This document shows, one piece after another, positions 1-7,658 of a DNA stretch of 37,258 bases (position 1 is its first letter; every line of letters starts with the position of its first letter). This DNA is from Synechococcus sp. AG-686-F08 (GTDB lineage: Bacteria; Cyanobacteriota; Cyanobacteriia; PCC-6307; Cyanobiaceae): positions 1 through 37,258 of the forward strand of contig QCVQ01000017.1 in assembly GCA_003210315.1 (NCBI GenBank), given 5' to 3'. A model generated the notes under the pieces. The model was not told the DNA's origin. It saw only the letters and a list, made by a program, of their open reading frames with translations, and did no database searches. The position numbers and the translations under genes are program-made.

Positions 1-4
1 GATG

Positions 5-1315
5 TTAGGCAGCGTCCCGACCCGGTTCAAATGCACCGCGGGGCAGGCGTTCTTTCCAGGGAGCTAGCACGCATAACAAGAGCAGGGATGGAACGGCAGC
101 TGCCATCGTGAGCGCGAAAAAAGTGCTCCAACCCACCTGACCTGCAATCACTCCTCCAGGTGTGGACAAGACTGATCGGCTGAGGGCATAAACCCCCGAT
201 AAAAGTGCATATTGAGCGGCGGAAAAACGAGGGTTACACAAACTCATCAAGAGTGCCAAAAAGGCACTAACCATCATTCCGCTGCAGAAGTTTTCTACGC
301 TCACGGCCACTAAAAGGCCTTTTAATCCGCCGCCAAATCGGGCTAGCCCCCAGTAAGCGAGATTGCTGAACGCCCCAACGACGCCATAGACCCACAGAGC
401 ACGATTGAGGCCCAGCTTGGAAAAAAAGAGTCCCCCAACGGCTGTGCCTGCAATCGATGCGCCAATGCCCCAGCCTCCTTGCACCGTTCCAATCGTTTCC
501 GGTGAGAACCCGCTTTGGATCAGGAATGGCACAGCCATCAAACCCAAAAGCCCATCGGGCCAGCGGTACAACATCACGAGAAGCAAGATCAGTAGTCCTC
601 GTCTCCGTCCCGTTCGAGTGATGAATTCACGGGCAGGCCCAAGTACGGCTTCCCTAAGGGTCGGAACCGGGTTTTGGATCGCAGTGAGTGTTGGCGCAGC
701 AAGGGTGATTGGCACGATGACCAACATCGCGGTGCCAGCTGTGATGAAAGCTGCTTGCCAGCCAAATTGACCCGCGATCACGAAGCAGCCTGCACCAATA
801 AACAACATGGCGCCTCGGTAACCCAGCGTTGCTGATGCCGCACCCCCACCCCGTTCCGGGGGAGTAAGGAGGTCCGTTCGGTAGGCATCGACAACAACGT
901 CTTGAGATGCACTCAACACGGCAATCACACAAGCTGCGAAACCGATCGCGAGAATCTCACTCGTTGAAACTGTTGCCCCGAAGCGAGCAAAACTCACCAA
1001 GCCAACGCCGATCATCAGCTGTAGGACTGCGATCCAACCCCTGCGTCGGTCTGGCCAAGGGATCGCCCAGTGATCCATCAGGGGCGCCCAAAACAGTTTG
1101 AGGGTGTAAGGCAGTTCAGTGAGTCCTAGCAATCCAATCGTTGCAACAGGAATGCCATTGGCGGTTAGCCACCCCTGAAGCAGCGTGCTGACTGACATCA
1201 GCGGCAGACCACTGGCAAAACCCTCCACGCCTACGGTGACAATCCGCCTCCAGCTTGAGGTGATTCTGGTTTGCTCTCTTGACGTGAACATTTTGGCTGA
1301 TCTTATGTTTAGCAA
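5..1315 (-). CDS. AmpG-like MFS permease (PAT family)
   Basis: 436-residue polytopic membrane protein with about 12 hydrophobic segments. The N-terminal half carries an AmpG-type block (LPYTLKLFWAPLMDHW, then a DRRRGW loop), and near residue 135 there is a SASQDVVVDAYRTDLL segment followed by ERGGG and GYRGAM, both typical of the peptide/acetyl-CoA/drug transporter branch of the major facilitator superfamily. AmpG members import muropeptides or related wall fragments across the inner membrane; the substrate here is inferred. The first nine codons may not be used: an internal ATG (position 1291) begins MFTSREQ. The gene stands alone, with the accessory region behind its start, and its stop lies at the very edge of the window, so its downstream neighbour is unseen. 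Confidence 0.85.
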   Translation of the reverse strand: MLNIRSAKMFTSREQTRITSSWRRIVTVGVEGFASGLPLMSVSTLLQGWLTANGIPVATIGLLGLTELPYTLKLFWAPLMDHWAIPWPDRRRGWIAVLQLMIGVGLVSFARFGATVSTSEILAIGFAACVIAVLSASQDVVVDAYRTDLLTPPERGGGAASATLGYRGAMLFIGAGCFVIAGQFGWQAAFITAGTAMLVIVPITLAAPTLTAIQNPVPTLREAVLGPAREFITRTGRRRGLLILLLVMLYRWPDGLLGLMAVPFLIQSGFSPETIGTVQGGWGIGASIAGTAVGGLFFSKLGLNRALWVYGVVGAFSNLAYWGLARFGGGLKGLLVAVSVENFCSGMMVSAFLALLMSLCNPRFSAAQYALLSGVYALSRSVLSTPGGVIAGQVGWSTFFALTMAAAVPSLLLLCVLAPWKERLPRGAFEPGRDAA

Positions 1316-1527
1316 AAGCCTGGTGGATTGATTGGGCTCAAGGATTGTTTTTTGTTGCCCAATGTTGCGCTCGCGATGTGCTCATGCCTGGCAATGAGCG
1401 CGCTAAATTATGAAATAGTGTTCGGCTTTATTTTATGATTTCTCGTTGATGCAAAGAGTTAAAATTTTCCGAGTGGTGCAGAGATAATATAAGCATCAGG
1501 CTTAATCTCTGTCTTGGTACTCATGCG

Positions 1528-1692
1528 TTATTTGGCTTGATTCTCTTTATCCCTTCTCTGTTGAATTTTTTTGGCTCGTTGCTGCACTTCGTAGTTGGAA
1601 TTGCGGGTAAAGGAATAAAATAAAACGACCACAATTGCGGCTAGCCCTAGTGCTAGGAAAACGATATAGTAACCGGGTAAAATGTCAAGCAT
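1528..1692 (-). CDS. 54-aa single-pass membrane protein, unknown function
   Basis: Short ATG-started frame encoding 54 residues. Residues 6-28 form one clear hydrophobic segment (GYYIVFLALGLAAIVVVLFY) followed by a highly charged, Gln/Arg/Lys-rich cytosolic tail (EVQQRAKKIQQRRDKENQ), so it reads as an N-out, C-in small membrane protein. Charge and hydrophobicity are well partitioned, which argues for a real gene despite its size. I do not recognise the family. It lies alone between the permease and the small genes near 1.8-2.5 kb. Its shape resembles the many small single-helix subunits of cyanobacterial membrane complexes, but nothing links it to a particular one. Confidence 0.6.
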   Translation of the reverse strand: MLDILPGYYIVFLALGLAAIVVVLFYSFTRNSNYEVQQRAKKIQQRRDKENQAK

Positions 1693-1778
1693 TTTGATAA
1701 TTTTTTCTTTAACATAGCATGAAAGGTGTTAGGGGGGCTGCTGCGCCATCTGTTGCTGCTGTGGAATCGCTTTTCATT

Positions 1779-1982
1779 TCAAAGCTGCTGAATGCATGCA
1801 ATCCATGATGGATTGTCGCAGTCTTTGATTCCTTTGATTAGTGTGATGGTGAAGGGCTTGTTCACTTGTTTGGCTTGGTAATAATGTCTGTTGTCAGAAA
1901 TTTTGTGCGGGGTTTTCTTTGTTTTAACCACTTCGAGACTATTTGCCTTGGAGACCAGCTCTTTGAATGAAAGGCTAGACAT
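1779..1982 (-). CDS. 67-aa hypothetical protein
   Basis: The minus frame stays open further upstream, but an ATG at 1982 preceded by GGAG with a 4-base spacer gives a 67-residue protein beginning MSSLSFKELV. It is soluble and basic with natural-looking composition (VVKTKKTPHKISDNRHYYQ, then NPSWIACIQQL at the end). I do not recognise the family. Its 5' end overlaps the proposed start of the divergent acetyltransferase by about 20 bases. Either both genes share an overlapping divergent start region, or the acetyltransferase starts further downstream, or this frame is not expressed. Confidence 0.4.
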   Translation of the reverse strand: MSSLSFKELVSKANSLEVVKTKKTPHKISDNRHYYQAKQVNKPFTITLIKGIKDCDNPSWIACIQQL

Positions 1983-2478
1983 TAAGCTCCGGCGACTACA
2001 GCCTTTGGATGATGCATCCTTGGCAAGCGTGATTCGGGCAGCACTTGTGGAATTTGGTGCTGACCGCCCAGGTTTTGCTTGGCAAGATCCTGAGTTAGAT
2101 GCCATGAGCAATACATACAACGTCTCTGGACATCTTTATGTCGTGGCTGTGGCGGGTGAGATTGTTCTTGGGGGAGCTGGATTTGGACCTTTAAGTGGCG
2201 TAGCTGCGACTTGCGAATTGCAGAAGATGTACTTAGATCCGTCAGCCCGGAGGCAGGGTGTTGGTTGGCGCCTGATGGGGCTCTTATTGGTAGAGGCTCG
2301 TCTCATGGGGTATCGCTGGGTTTATCTCGAAACTCTTACGGGGATGGTGGAGGCTCAACAGCTGTATCGGGCTTGGGGATTTCTGAAGATTGCACACCCT
2401 CTCGGTCAAACAGGGCATGGTGGTTGTGACTGTTGGTACCTCAAGGAACTCCAGGGGCCTGATCTTTTAGGTCAATAG
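1963..2478 (+). CDS. GNAT family N-acetyltransferase
   Basis: About 171 residues. The acetyl-CoA binding motif A is clear: ELQKMYLDPSARRQGVGWRL, with the R-R-Q-G-V-G loop that binds the pyrophosphate of acetyl-CoA. It is followed by the motif B region YLETLTGMVEAQQLYRAWGF, where the C-terminal strand and helix are typical of small-molecule acetyltransferases. The acceptor is unknown. The frame is open from a TTG at 1891, but residues coded there look random and lie antisense to another small gene. TTG at 1963 has GGAG nine bases upstream and puts the start just before the first beta strand (DIKLRRLQPL). No operon partner is visible. Confidence 0.75.
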   Translation: MNERLDIKLRRLQPLDDASLASVIRAALVEFGADRPGFAWQDPELDAMSNTYNVSGHLYVVAVAGEIVLGGAGFGPLSGVAATCELQKMYLDPSARRQGVGWRLMGLLLVEARLMGYRWVYLETLTGMVEAQQLYRAWGFLKIAHPLGQTGHGGCDCWYLKELQGPDLLGQ

Positions 2479-2485
2479 AAGAGTT

Positions 2486-2638
2486 TCACTTTTGCTCCTT
2501 TTTGTCCTCTTTAAGGTCGATGCCAAGATCTTTCATGGATGAAATCGTATCGCTTACTGCTGGAACGTAGGCAATCCTCCGTCTCACTGTGTCGAACAGT
2601 TCACTGAGCTTGGTTGGTATAAGTTGTCTTCTTTTCAT
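2486..2638 (-). CDS. 50-aa basic hypothetical protein
   Basis: ATG-started frame of 50 residues preceded by a purine-rich AGAGAAGA about four bases upstream, which serves as a ribosome binding site. The protein begins MKRRQLIPTKLSELFDTVRR and ends in a charged KEDKKEQK tail, with a predicted amphipathic helical character. The small size, good ribosome site and Lys/Arg-rich ends fit a true small gene. I do not recognise the family. It converges with the acetyltransferase, their stops being eight bases apart. Confidence 0.45.
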   Translation of the reverse strand: MKRRQLIPTKLSELFDTVRRRIAYVPAVSDTISSMKDLGIDLKEDKKEQK

Positions 2639-3093
2639 GGGTCTTCTCTAATCGAATCTAACTGTGTGTTGAATTTAGAGCAAGTTTAGCTGTGCCAATC
2701 ACCTGTTCTTGGTGTCCTTTATGGAATTTCATTTTGATGGCTGATGTGACCTAGATGTGATCTTGTGGCGCTAAATTCGTTTGTCCTGACATATGAAACA
2801 CTCTGTCTCCCCTGAATGGGTGAGTTGTAAGCCGTTGCAGATCACCCGTTTGGGGGAGTCTTTTTTGATGCTTACCGGCGATAGTGATCTCATCACTTAG
2901 TACATCCTTTAATGCCTGAGCTACCAGTATTTGAGATGAAGAAAGAGCGGAGCGAGCTCGTTGAATTAATGTCTATTCCCTTCAAATGTGAGCCAAATTA
3001 TTGCCAAACCAAGATGTCATTCTCCAGATTCGTTTCTGAAATGGCAGTGCCAACTTTGCTTCACTCACTCTCCATGATTAGGGGGTAAGGGGC

Positions 3094-3243
3094 ATGGATC
3101 AAAAGCAACGAGCAGCTGCATATCGACTACTTGCAGCAATAGAAGTCAACGAAACCACGAAGGAGGATGCTATCGCCCATGGTAATTGCTACTCCTACCT
3201 GCTCGAGCATTTGCAAGCTGATGAGCAGGAGTGCGATGAATGA
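3094..3243 (+). CDS. 49-aa acidic hypothetical protein
   Basis: ATG start preceded by TAAGGGG, a strong Shine-Dalgarno match with short spacing. The 49-residue product begins MDQKQRAAAYRLLAAIEV and ends QADEQECDE. It is helical, acidic at the C terminus and has two cysteines. Composition and ribosome site favour a real small gene. I do not recognise the family. The surrounding sequence from 2640 to 3093 shows no other convincing frame. Confidence 0.5.
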   Translation: MDQKQRAAAYRLLAAIEVNETTKEDAIAHGNCYSYLLEHLQADEQECDE

Positions 3244-3333
3244 TCGTGAATTGTCATCTGCTGGTCATATTAATCGGGGCAGATCTGTCGGCTAAAGCTA
3301 GATTATAATGAATTAATTCTGATTGAAAATCTA

Positions 3334-3837
3334 CTATTGTTTACTCTCAGGATCAGCAAGGACTGTGGTTGGCATTGCTTTTTCTCCTGCATAGAACACA
3401 ATCAGGTCTACATCTGTTTTCCCTAATGCTTTGCCTGCATGAATCGTGTTCACAACTTCAATTAGAGCATCACCTTGGCGGTAAACCTTTCGGGTCCCAT
3501 CTTGTAATTTGAGTTCTAATGTTCCCTGGAGAATAAAGGCTGCATTGATGAAGGGATGGTAGTGCCAAGGTAAGGTCACTCCGCTTGGTACATGGATCCG
3601 AAGGACTTTGAGATTAGGTTGTCCATCGGGATAATTTGGCAACGTCCTGCCGTCCCACATTTTTGTTGAATTTGCTAACTCCTCAATCTTCACACCGTGG
3701 CTTGCTGAATGTCCGTCGTCGCTTTTTGCAAGTGATGGCCAAACTAGTGATGACGTAATAACGAATGATAGGGGGATTAAAATTTGTCTAATCTGCCTAT
3801 CCTTAAAATATTTTGACGTCAAGCTACCTTCTAGCAC
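3334..3837 (-). CDS. Exported single-domain cupin protein
   Basis: Up to 167 residues. A basic N terminus is followed by a hydrophobic stretch (IPLSFVITSSLVWPSLA, residues 21-37), consistent with a Sec signal peptide. The remainder is one cupin barrel: motif 1 has the metal ligands in WHYHP (His92, His94) and motif 2 supplies His133 in EVVNTIHAGK; the usual Glu of motif 1 is not evident, so the metal site may be three-His. Function within the cupin superfamily cannot be assigned. The start is uncertain: GTG at 3837 gives the full length, but TTG at 3822, with GAAGG just upstream, gives MTSKYFKDRQ and still keeps the signal peptide. A second exported cupin lies at 6878-7309. Confidence 0.75.
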   Translation of the reverse strand: MLEGSLTSKYFKDRQIRQILIPLSFVITSSLVWPSLAKSDDGHSASHGVKIEELANSTKMWDGRTLPNYPDGQPNLKVLRIHVPSGVTLPWHYHPFINAAFILQGTLELKLQDGTRKVYRQGDALIEVVNTIHAGKALGKTDVDLIVFYAGEKAMPTTVLADPESKQ

Positions 3838-3865
3838 TTAATCTTACTCTATTGAATGTCTTGCC

Positions 3866-4081
3866 ATGTTAACGCAAATCGTTCCTGATGTTCCGTCTGA
3901 TGTGTTTGCGATTCAGCGATGCATTTTTCATTCAATTATAGGCTGTTTAGATTTTGCTTTAGCCTATTCCGATCATGCTCAGCTCTCTTTAATGAAGCAC
4001 AGATCAATTATCTCTGCTCTCATTTTTGCAGAACATAAAGAAAGCATTGAATGGATTGTTTTTGATAATGCCTTTGATTAG
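3866..4081 (+). CDS. 71-aa hypothetical protein, doubtful
   Basis: ATG-started frame of 71 residues, beginning MLTQIVPDVPSDVFAIQRC. No clear Shine-Dalgarno, no recognised domain. The composition is plausible for a protein and nothing competes strongly on the other strand, but there is no independent support. It overlaps the next candidate in a different frame. Confidence 0.25.
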   Translation: MLTQIVPDVPSDVFAIQRCIFHSIIGCLDFALAYSDHAQLSLMKHRSIISALIFAEHKESIEWIVFDNAFD

Positions 4082-4211
4082 TATGCTTCTTTGTTTTCAG
4101 TTAGTACTGCTTGACGACTCCGATGAGATATTTTTAGGAAGGAATGAAGCCCGCACAGCAAAGACTCTGCTCGTGGCGGGAGTTCCTCCCTCAGGCTTGA
4201 GTCAGCTGTAA
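4026..4211 (+). CDS. Small hypothetical with N-terminal hydrophobic segment, doubtful
   Basis: TTG-started frame of 61 residues; an internal ATG (4068) gives a 47-residue version beginning MPLISMLLCFQLVLLDDSDE. The hydrophobic start followed by an acidic and then polar tail resembles a short exported or anchored peptide. There is no clear ribosome site and no family recognised. Its 3' end overlaps the stop of the convergent DUF3303-like gene by ten bases. Confidence 0.25.
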   Translation: MQNIKKALNGLFLIMPLISMLLCFQLVLLDDSDEIFLGRNEARTAKTLLVAGVPPSGLSQL

Positions 4212-4474
4212 ACCTTTGCCATAAATGGACCTGCCTGGTCGTCAGTAAGAACTGGTGTTACCTCCCAATCCAAGCATTCGGCCCATTCAGCAGCGTGTTC
4301 GTAGCAGGCATCAGCGTTATCGGCTTCAACCAAAATCCAGCCTTCTACTGAGCCAGGACCGTGAAACCGCTTCCATGACTTGCATTCCGGGAATGGTGCG
4401 CCTGTCGACAAAAACTTTTTAGCCGCAATGGCGTGGTATCCAGTTTTGAACGACCAGTGCATCAAAAATGTCAT
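4202..4474 (-). CDS. DUF3303-like small protein
   Basis: 90 residues starting MTFLMHWSFKTGYHA. It shows the pattern of the DUF3303 / dimeric ferredoxin-like barrel proteins found in cyanobacteria: a first strand with W-x-F, a central KSWKRFHGPGSVEGWILVEADNADACYEH segment (strand-turn-strand-helix), and a final EVTPVLTDDQAGPFMAKVYS strand. The family is soluble, about 90-100 residues, of unknown biochemical role; the full length is present here. Its start overlaps nothing real on the other strand: the plus-strand frame beginning at 4468 is antisense to the 3' end of the acyltransferase pseudogene. Confidence 0.7.
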   Translation of the reverse strand: MTFLMHWSFKTGYHAIAAKKFLSTGAPFPECKSWKRFHGPGSVEGWILVEADNADACYEHAAEWAECLDWEVTPVLTDDQAGPFMAKVYS

Positions 4475-4602
4475 GGAAGAGTCTTAGAACAGAAAGATCT
4501 AGTTTGCATGGCTTGCTGAGGATTCATGTAGCGTGTGATACACAACTGGTGATTCTGGCAATTGTGGTGATTTGTCTCCTTGGATTTTGGAACTTTGATT
4601 CA

Positions 4603-5741
4603 TTAAATAATGTCCTTAACGATAGGAATTCTGCGCAATTGATGGCTTGTGGAAAAGGACAGGACGATAGCGATCGCTGTTGATCCCACACCAATGATTC
4701 AAATGTTCTTTATCCCAAGAGAATAAAAACTAACCATAACCCCTGCAAGTATCGGTGTGTGAATTGAATAGGCGCCAAAGCTGTCTTTACCCGCGTTCAC
4801 AAGCCAATTGCTATTCAGCTTTTCATGTCCTTGATTCCAAGTTAAAATAGCAGCAATAAATCCCCAGCCAATTAGTGGCGTTAAAAATGCCATTATTGGT
4901 TTAATTGGCTGCACGTTAGCCCTGTCAAGCGAAGCCACTGCTGTTGCATAGTTTGCAGCTAATAGGCAAAGTATGAGAGCTAGTGAGAGTTGTAGCCACC
5001 GTAAGGCAAGGCGTTTGTTGATTCGTTCCAGCCATTGGTGTGATGCTGCCTTGCAGCCAAGAAAAAATAGAAATGTATAGGTCTATAGGTGCATGCCCTG
5101 ATAGCCAAGCCCATCAAAATTGGAGTTTTTCAAATCTGACCAAAAGCCAGAAAAGCATCCCATGATGAGTTCTAGGGTCCCAAGGATGATGGCGCTCATC
5201 AGCCAGGATTTTATGCCGGGTAAGGGTTTTATGTTGTCAACTATGAATTTGCTTTTTCGAATGGTAATCCACAAGCAGTATGTCGAATTTAATAAAATGA
5301 GTACTAAGAGAAACCATTGTGGACCTATCCTGTTGAGAGGCAATTCGTTAAATGCGATTCCAAACACAGTGCTGTTTGGAATAAAGATTCCTGCTATAGG
5401 GGTTATATTGTTGAGGATAAAAATTGCAATAATGAGAGGAGCTACAAGACGCAGTAGTCGATGTGTGGTGAAGTTCGCAACTCCTCTTTTCCGCACTGAA
5501 CTTGGCAGTAGATAGCCGGAAATTAGGAACAGTATGTTCATGTAAATGTATTACAGATCCAGCCAAGTCAAAAGCTTATGGCTTCGTACGCAGGTGCTGC
5601 TTTGATGATCTGTTTGAGATCAGTTGTGAATAATTTGCCTACTAATATTGTATGAGTTGCAATCACTAGAGCTAGCATAATTGCTTTGACCTGATCTAAA
5701 AAAATTATTCTTCCCGTTTTTTCTGTCGCATTTATGTGCAT
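4603..5741 (-). pseudogene. Acyltransferase-3 (OpgC/MdoC-like) pseudogene
   Basis: Reading the minus strand from ATG 5741 to TAA 4603 gives a complete 379-residue acyltransferase-3 family protein if four lesions are repaired. The N terminus has RIIFLDQVKAIMLALVIATHT (LD and H typical of the family), the middle LFLISGYLLPSSVRKRG and RLLRLVAPLII, then the GPQWFLLVLILL helix, and the expected C-terminal LRRIPIVKDII. Lesions: TGA at 5568-5570 (probably from a Trp codon), loss of one base between 5544 and 5543, TAG at 5083-5085, and TGA at 4699-4701. Total length plus one base is exactly 380 codons. The family moves acyl groups onto membrane or envelope glycans using about ten membrane helices. 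No intact copy is in the window. Confidence 0.85.
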
Positions 5742-5790
5742 GAGTAAACCTTGGTTTTTGTTGGTTGGCGGCTTGTGGTGAGTGTCTGAT

Positions 5791-5973
5791 TCATTCGTTT
5801 TTTGGCATTTTTTCTGGCCTTCTTTGTTTTCTGAGCCGTTTGTTCAGCATCAGCTTCAATCGATCACTGTTGGCTTTTAAAGTAGCCATGATCTGAGCAA
5901 TTGATTGATCGACATGTGGTTGAGGTATGGAGAGATCTTGCGGCTCATTTTCTAGTAAGCATCTCTGGGGCAT
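5791..5973 (-). CDS. 60-aa basic hypothetical protein
   Basis: ATG-started frame of 60 residues beginning MPQRCLLENEPQDLSIPQPH, then a predicted helical, strongly basic C-terminal half (SIAQIMATLKANSDRLKLMLNKRLRKQRR). The helix-plus-basic-tail composition looks protein-like, but there is no good Shine-Dalgarno and I do not recognise a family. It lies just upstream of the acyltransferase pseudogene on the same strand and may be an independent small gene. Confidence 0.35.
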   Translation of the reverse strand: MPQRCLLENEPQDLSIPQPHVDQSIAQIMATLKANSDRLKLMLNKRLRKQRRPEKMPKNE

Positions 5974-6006
5974 TAGAGTTCACTGGTTTCAATATTGTGC
6001 GTCATC

Positions 6007-6207
6007 GTGGCAAAGCTCGGCGAGATAAAGCTCAAGCAGATTCAACAGCTCAATACCGCTGATAGCCCACTTCTTATTCGTAAGCACAAGGAAGTGCTCA
6101 ACCTGATGATGAGGAGGCTCCAGCTTGATACCTATGGTTTGACTTGGGCTCAGTTCTTAAAGGGTGTAGGCATAGGCGGTCTATCCGTCTGGCTTCTAAT
6201 GCGTTAG
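6007..6207 (+). CDS. 66-aa hypothetical, possible C-terminal membrane anchor
   Basis: Frame open from TTG 5995; GTG at 6007 gives the more natural start MAKLGEIKLKQIQQLN. The 66-residue protein is a basic, helical N-terminal part (SPLLIRKHKEVLNLMMRRLQ) followed by LTWAQFLKGVGIGGLSVWLLMR, a short hydrophobic C-terminal segment that could anchor it in a membrane. Composition is convincing for a real protein. I do not recognise the family, and no operon partner is seen. Confidence 0.45.
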   Translation: MAKLGEIKLKQIQQLNTADSPLLIRKHKEVLNLMMRRLQLDTYGLTWAQFLKGVGIGGLSVWLLMR

Positions 6208-6414
6208 TGCTTGGATTGGGCTGCTGAAGAGTGAATGTGTTGGAAGTTCTTTTCTCACCGTGACCATCTCAATCTGTCGTTGCGTCCCTTGGTAAATGGG
6301 TTGTTGATTAAATTTTGTTGTGATGATTATTGGTTGCATGCTTGAAGCTTCATGGCCAATAGGCAGTTTTCATGAGTCGTTGCTCCAGTATCAGCGGCAT
6401 GAACCGCCTCTTGT

Positions 6415-6717
6415 TCAGCCAATCCCCATCATTGGGGCCATCCATTCCGCATGCATTGCTGTGAGCATAGACATATTGAATTGATGAATAGCAGGGTTGG
6501 TTTTGTCGGCAACCCATAAAAGGCCAAATGGAGCATTCAGGGCCAGTTGCATCCGCCAGCGCCAAGTGATGATCTTCCAGATTTTGCTCAACAATGGCTT
6601 TGGCATGAGATCGAAATCGTTCATCTTTTCTGCATCATCGGTAGTGACTATGGCGAATCTCGTCCATGGATGGAGCCCTTGGCTGAATGGGCAAGGTAAG
6701 GGAGCCAGCTTCTTCAA
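6415..6717 (-). CDS. Hypothetical protein, possibly frameshifted remnant
   Basis: Minus frame of 100 residues from TTG 6717, or 69 from ATG 6624 (MNDFDLMPKPLLSKIW). The aromatic-rich centre (KIITWRWRMQLALNAPFGLL, then HQFNMSMLTAMHAEWMAPMMG) has natural composition. After the stop, a second minus frame continues to 6350 with WLNKRRFMPLILEQRLMKTA, which could be the original C terminus joined by a frameshift. In-frame coding character also seems to continue upstream of 6717 (ETCRKHLDWLKK) without a start codon. I do not recognise the family. It may be a short real gene or a decayed larger one. Confidence 0.3.
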   Translation of the reverse strand: MKKLAPLPCPFSQGLHPWTRFAIVTTDDAEKMNDFDLMPKPLLSKIWKIITWRWRMQLALNAPFGLLWVADKTNPAIHQFNMSMLTAMHAEWMAPMMGIG

Positions 6718-6877
6718 CCAGTCAAGGTGTTTCCTGCATGTTTCCCACAGAAGTGCCGGTTACATCGCTAATGCGAATTAGAGCATGCTGGATTGAGTTA
6801 TTAGCAGGCCACGATCTTGGTGCTGATGCCAGTTTTTCTGATGTTGGCTAGTTTGATTGAGAATTCTATATTGCAAA

Positions 6878-7309
6878 ATGAAGTATCTTTCTTTTTCTCT
6901 TTTCACTCTTTTAGCCTGTTGCGGTGCTCAATCAATGGCCCATAACTATGAAGGTGGCATCACGGCTAAGTCCATCAGTATTCAGCACAATTCCACTGAT
7001 GTTTTGAAGCAACCTTTCAACTATCCTCAAGGTATCCCAAAGATTAATCCTCTTAATGTCACGCTGGGTGTGCATGAAGAGACCAGCTGGCACAAGCATT
7101 CCGTGCCCCTGTGGGTGTATGTCACTGAAGGATCCTTCACCGTTGACTACGGCTCTAAAGGCAAAAAAGTCATGAACAAGGGTATGAGCTATGTCGAGGC
7201 TATGAACTGGTGCCATAAGGGGATCAATGGACCCCAAGAGTCAAAGGCTATTGTTGTTTATATGGGTGCAGCCAGTACAGCGAACCACCTTCCATGTAAT
7301 CCTCAATAA
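6878..7309 (+). CDS. Exported single-domain cupin protein
   Basis: 143 residues from ATG 6878; an upstream in-frame TTG at 6857 would add seven residues before the signal and is less likely. Residues 1-21 are a Sec signal peptide (MKYLSFSLFTLLACCGAQSM); cleavage after SMA or lipid attachment at the LLAC cysteine are both possible. The mature part is one cupin barrel with metal ligands His72 and His74 (WHKH), Glu84 (VTEGSF) and His113 (NWCHKGIN), a complete 3-His/1-Glu set. The ligand and reaction are unknown. It resembles in architecture the other exported cupin at 3334-3837, but the two are too different to be a recent duplication. Confidence 0.8.
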   Translation: MKYLSFSLFTLLACCGAQSMAHNYEGGITAKSISIQHNSTDVLKQPFNYPQGIPKINPLNVTLGVHEETSWHKHSVPLWVYVTEGSFTVDYGSKGKKVMNKGMSYVEAMNWCHKGINGPQESKAIVVYMGAASTANHLPCNPQ

Positions 7310-7389
7310 TGATATAAAAGGGGTGCATGATTAACTTGAATAAACTTCTGGCCCCATAGTGATTCCCCGTCATGCGCGGCGTTGTTTTG

Positions 7390-7409
7390 CCTTGAAAATT
7401 TTTTCAAGG
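7390..7409. repeat. Perfect inverted repeat, CCTTGAA stem
   Basis: CCTTGAA and TTCAAGG separated by AATTTT form a 7-bp stem that could extend to 9 bp on paper. It lies 80 bases after the cupin stop. It lacks a T-run on the plus side, so it is at best a weak terminator or a processing structure. Confidence 0.35.
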
Positions 7410-7454
7410 GTCTTTATCTGACCTTTCCATCGGTCTGAACAACGACTGGTGTCG

Positions 7455-7658
7455 TCAACGTCGTCCGCGTATAAACCCATCGCGGCGTGCATCGTTCAGA
7501 TTTGCCTCCCCTAGTGCCGGAATCGACTGTCCGGTTCGAAAGCTTCGGAAGGGCCAGCCCGGTCTGGTGTCACAAATTTCACGGTCACACGTGCAGATGT
7601 AAGTGTTGGCGTTATTACCGTTTTGGCGCCATTCGCTGAAGATCAAGGAAAGCGGCAC
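7455..7658 (-). CDS. 67-aa hypothetical protein, doubtful
   Basis: ATG-started frame of 67 residues beginning MPLSLIFSEWRQNGNNANTY, with a cysteine cluster (TYICTCDREICDTRPGWPF) and an Arg-rich end. It is more GC-rich than its surroundings. The three cysteines in eight residues could bind a metal, but the motif matches no family I know. No Shine-Dalgarno stands out. It is the best candidate in this otherwise sparse stretch. Confidence 0.3.
   Translation of the reverse strand: MPLSLIFSEWRQNGNNANTYICTCDREICDTRPGWPFRSFRTGQSIPALGEANLNDARRDGFIRGRR

Noticed and set aside
2793-2900. 35-aa plus frame MKHSVSPEWVSCKPLQITRL
   Set aside because: Very short, no clear ribosome site and no recognisable pattern.
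4468-4683. Plus-strand 71-aa frame with a hydrophobic segment
   Set aside because: It is antisense to the C-terminal coding part of the acyltransferase pseudogene, whose LRRIPIVKDII end explains the sequence.
5120-5515. 131-aa plus frame
   Set aside because: Antisense shadow of the acyltransferase pseudogene.
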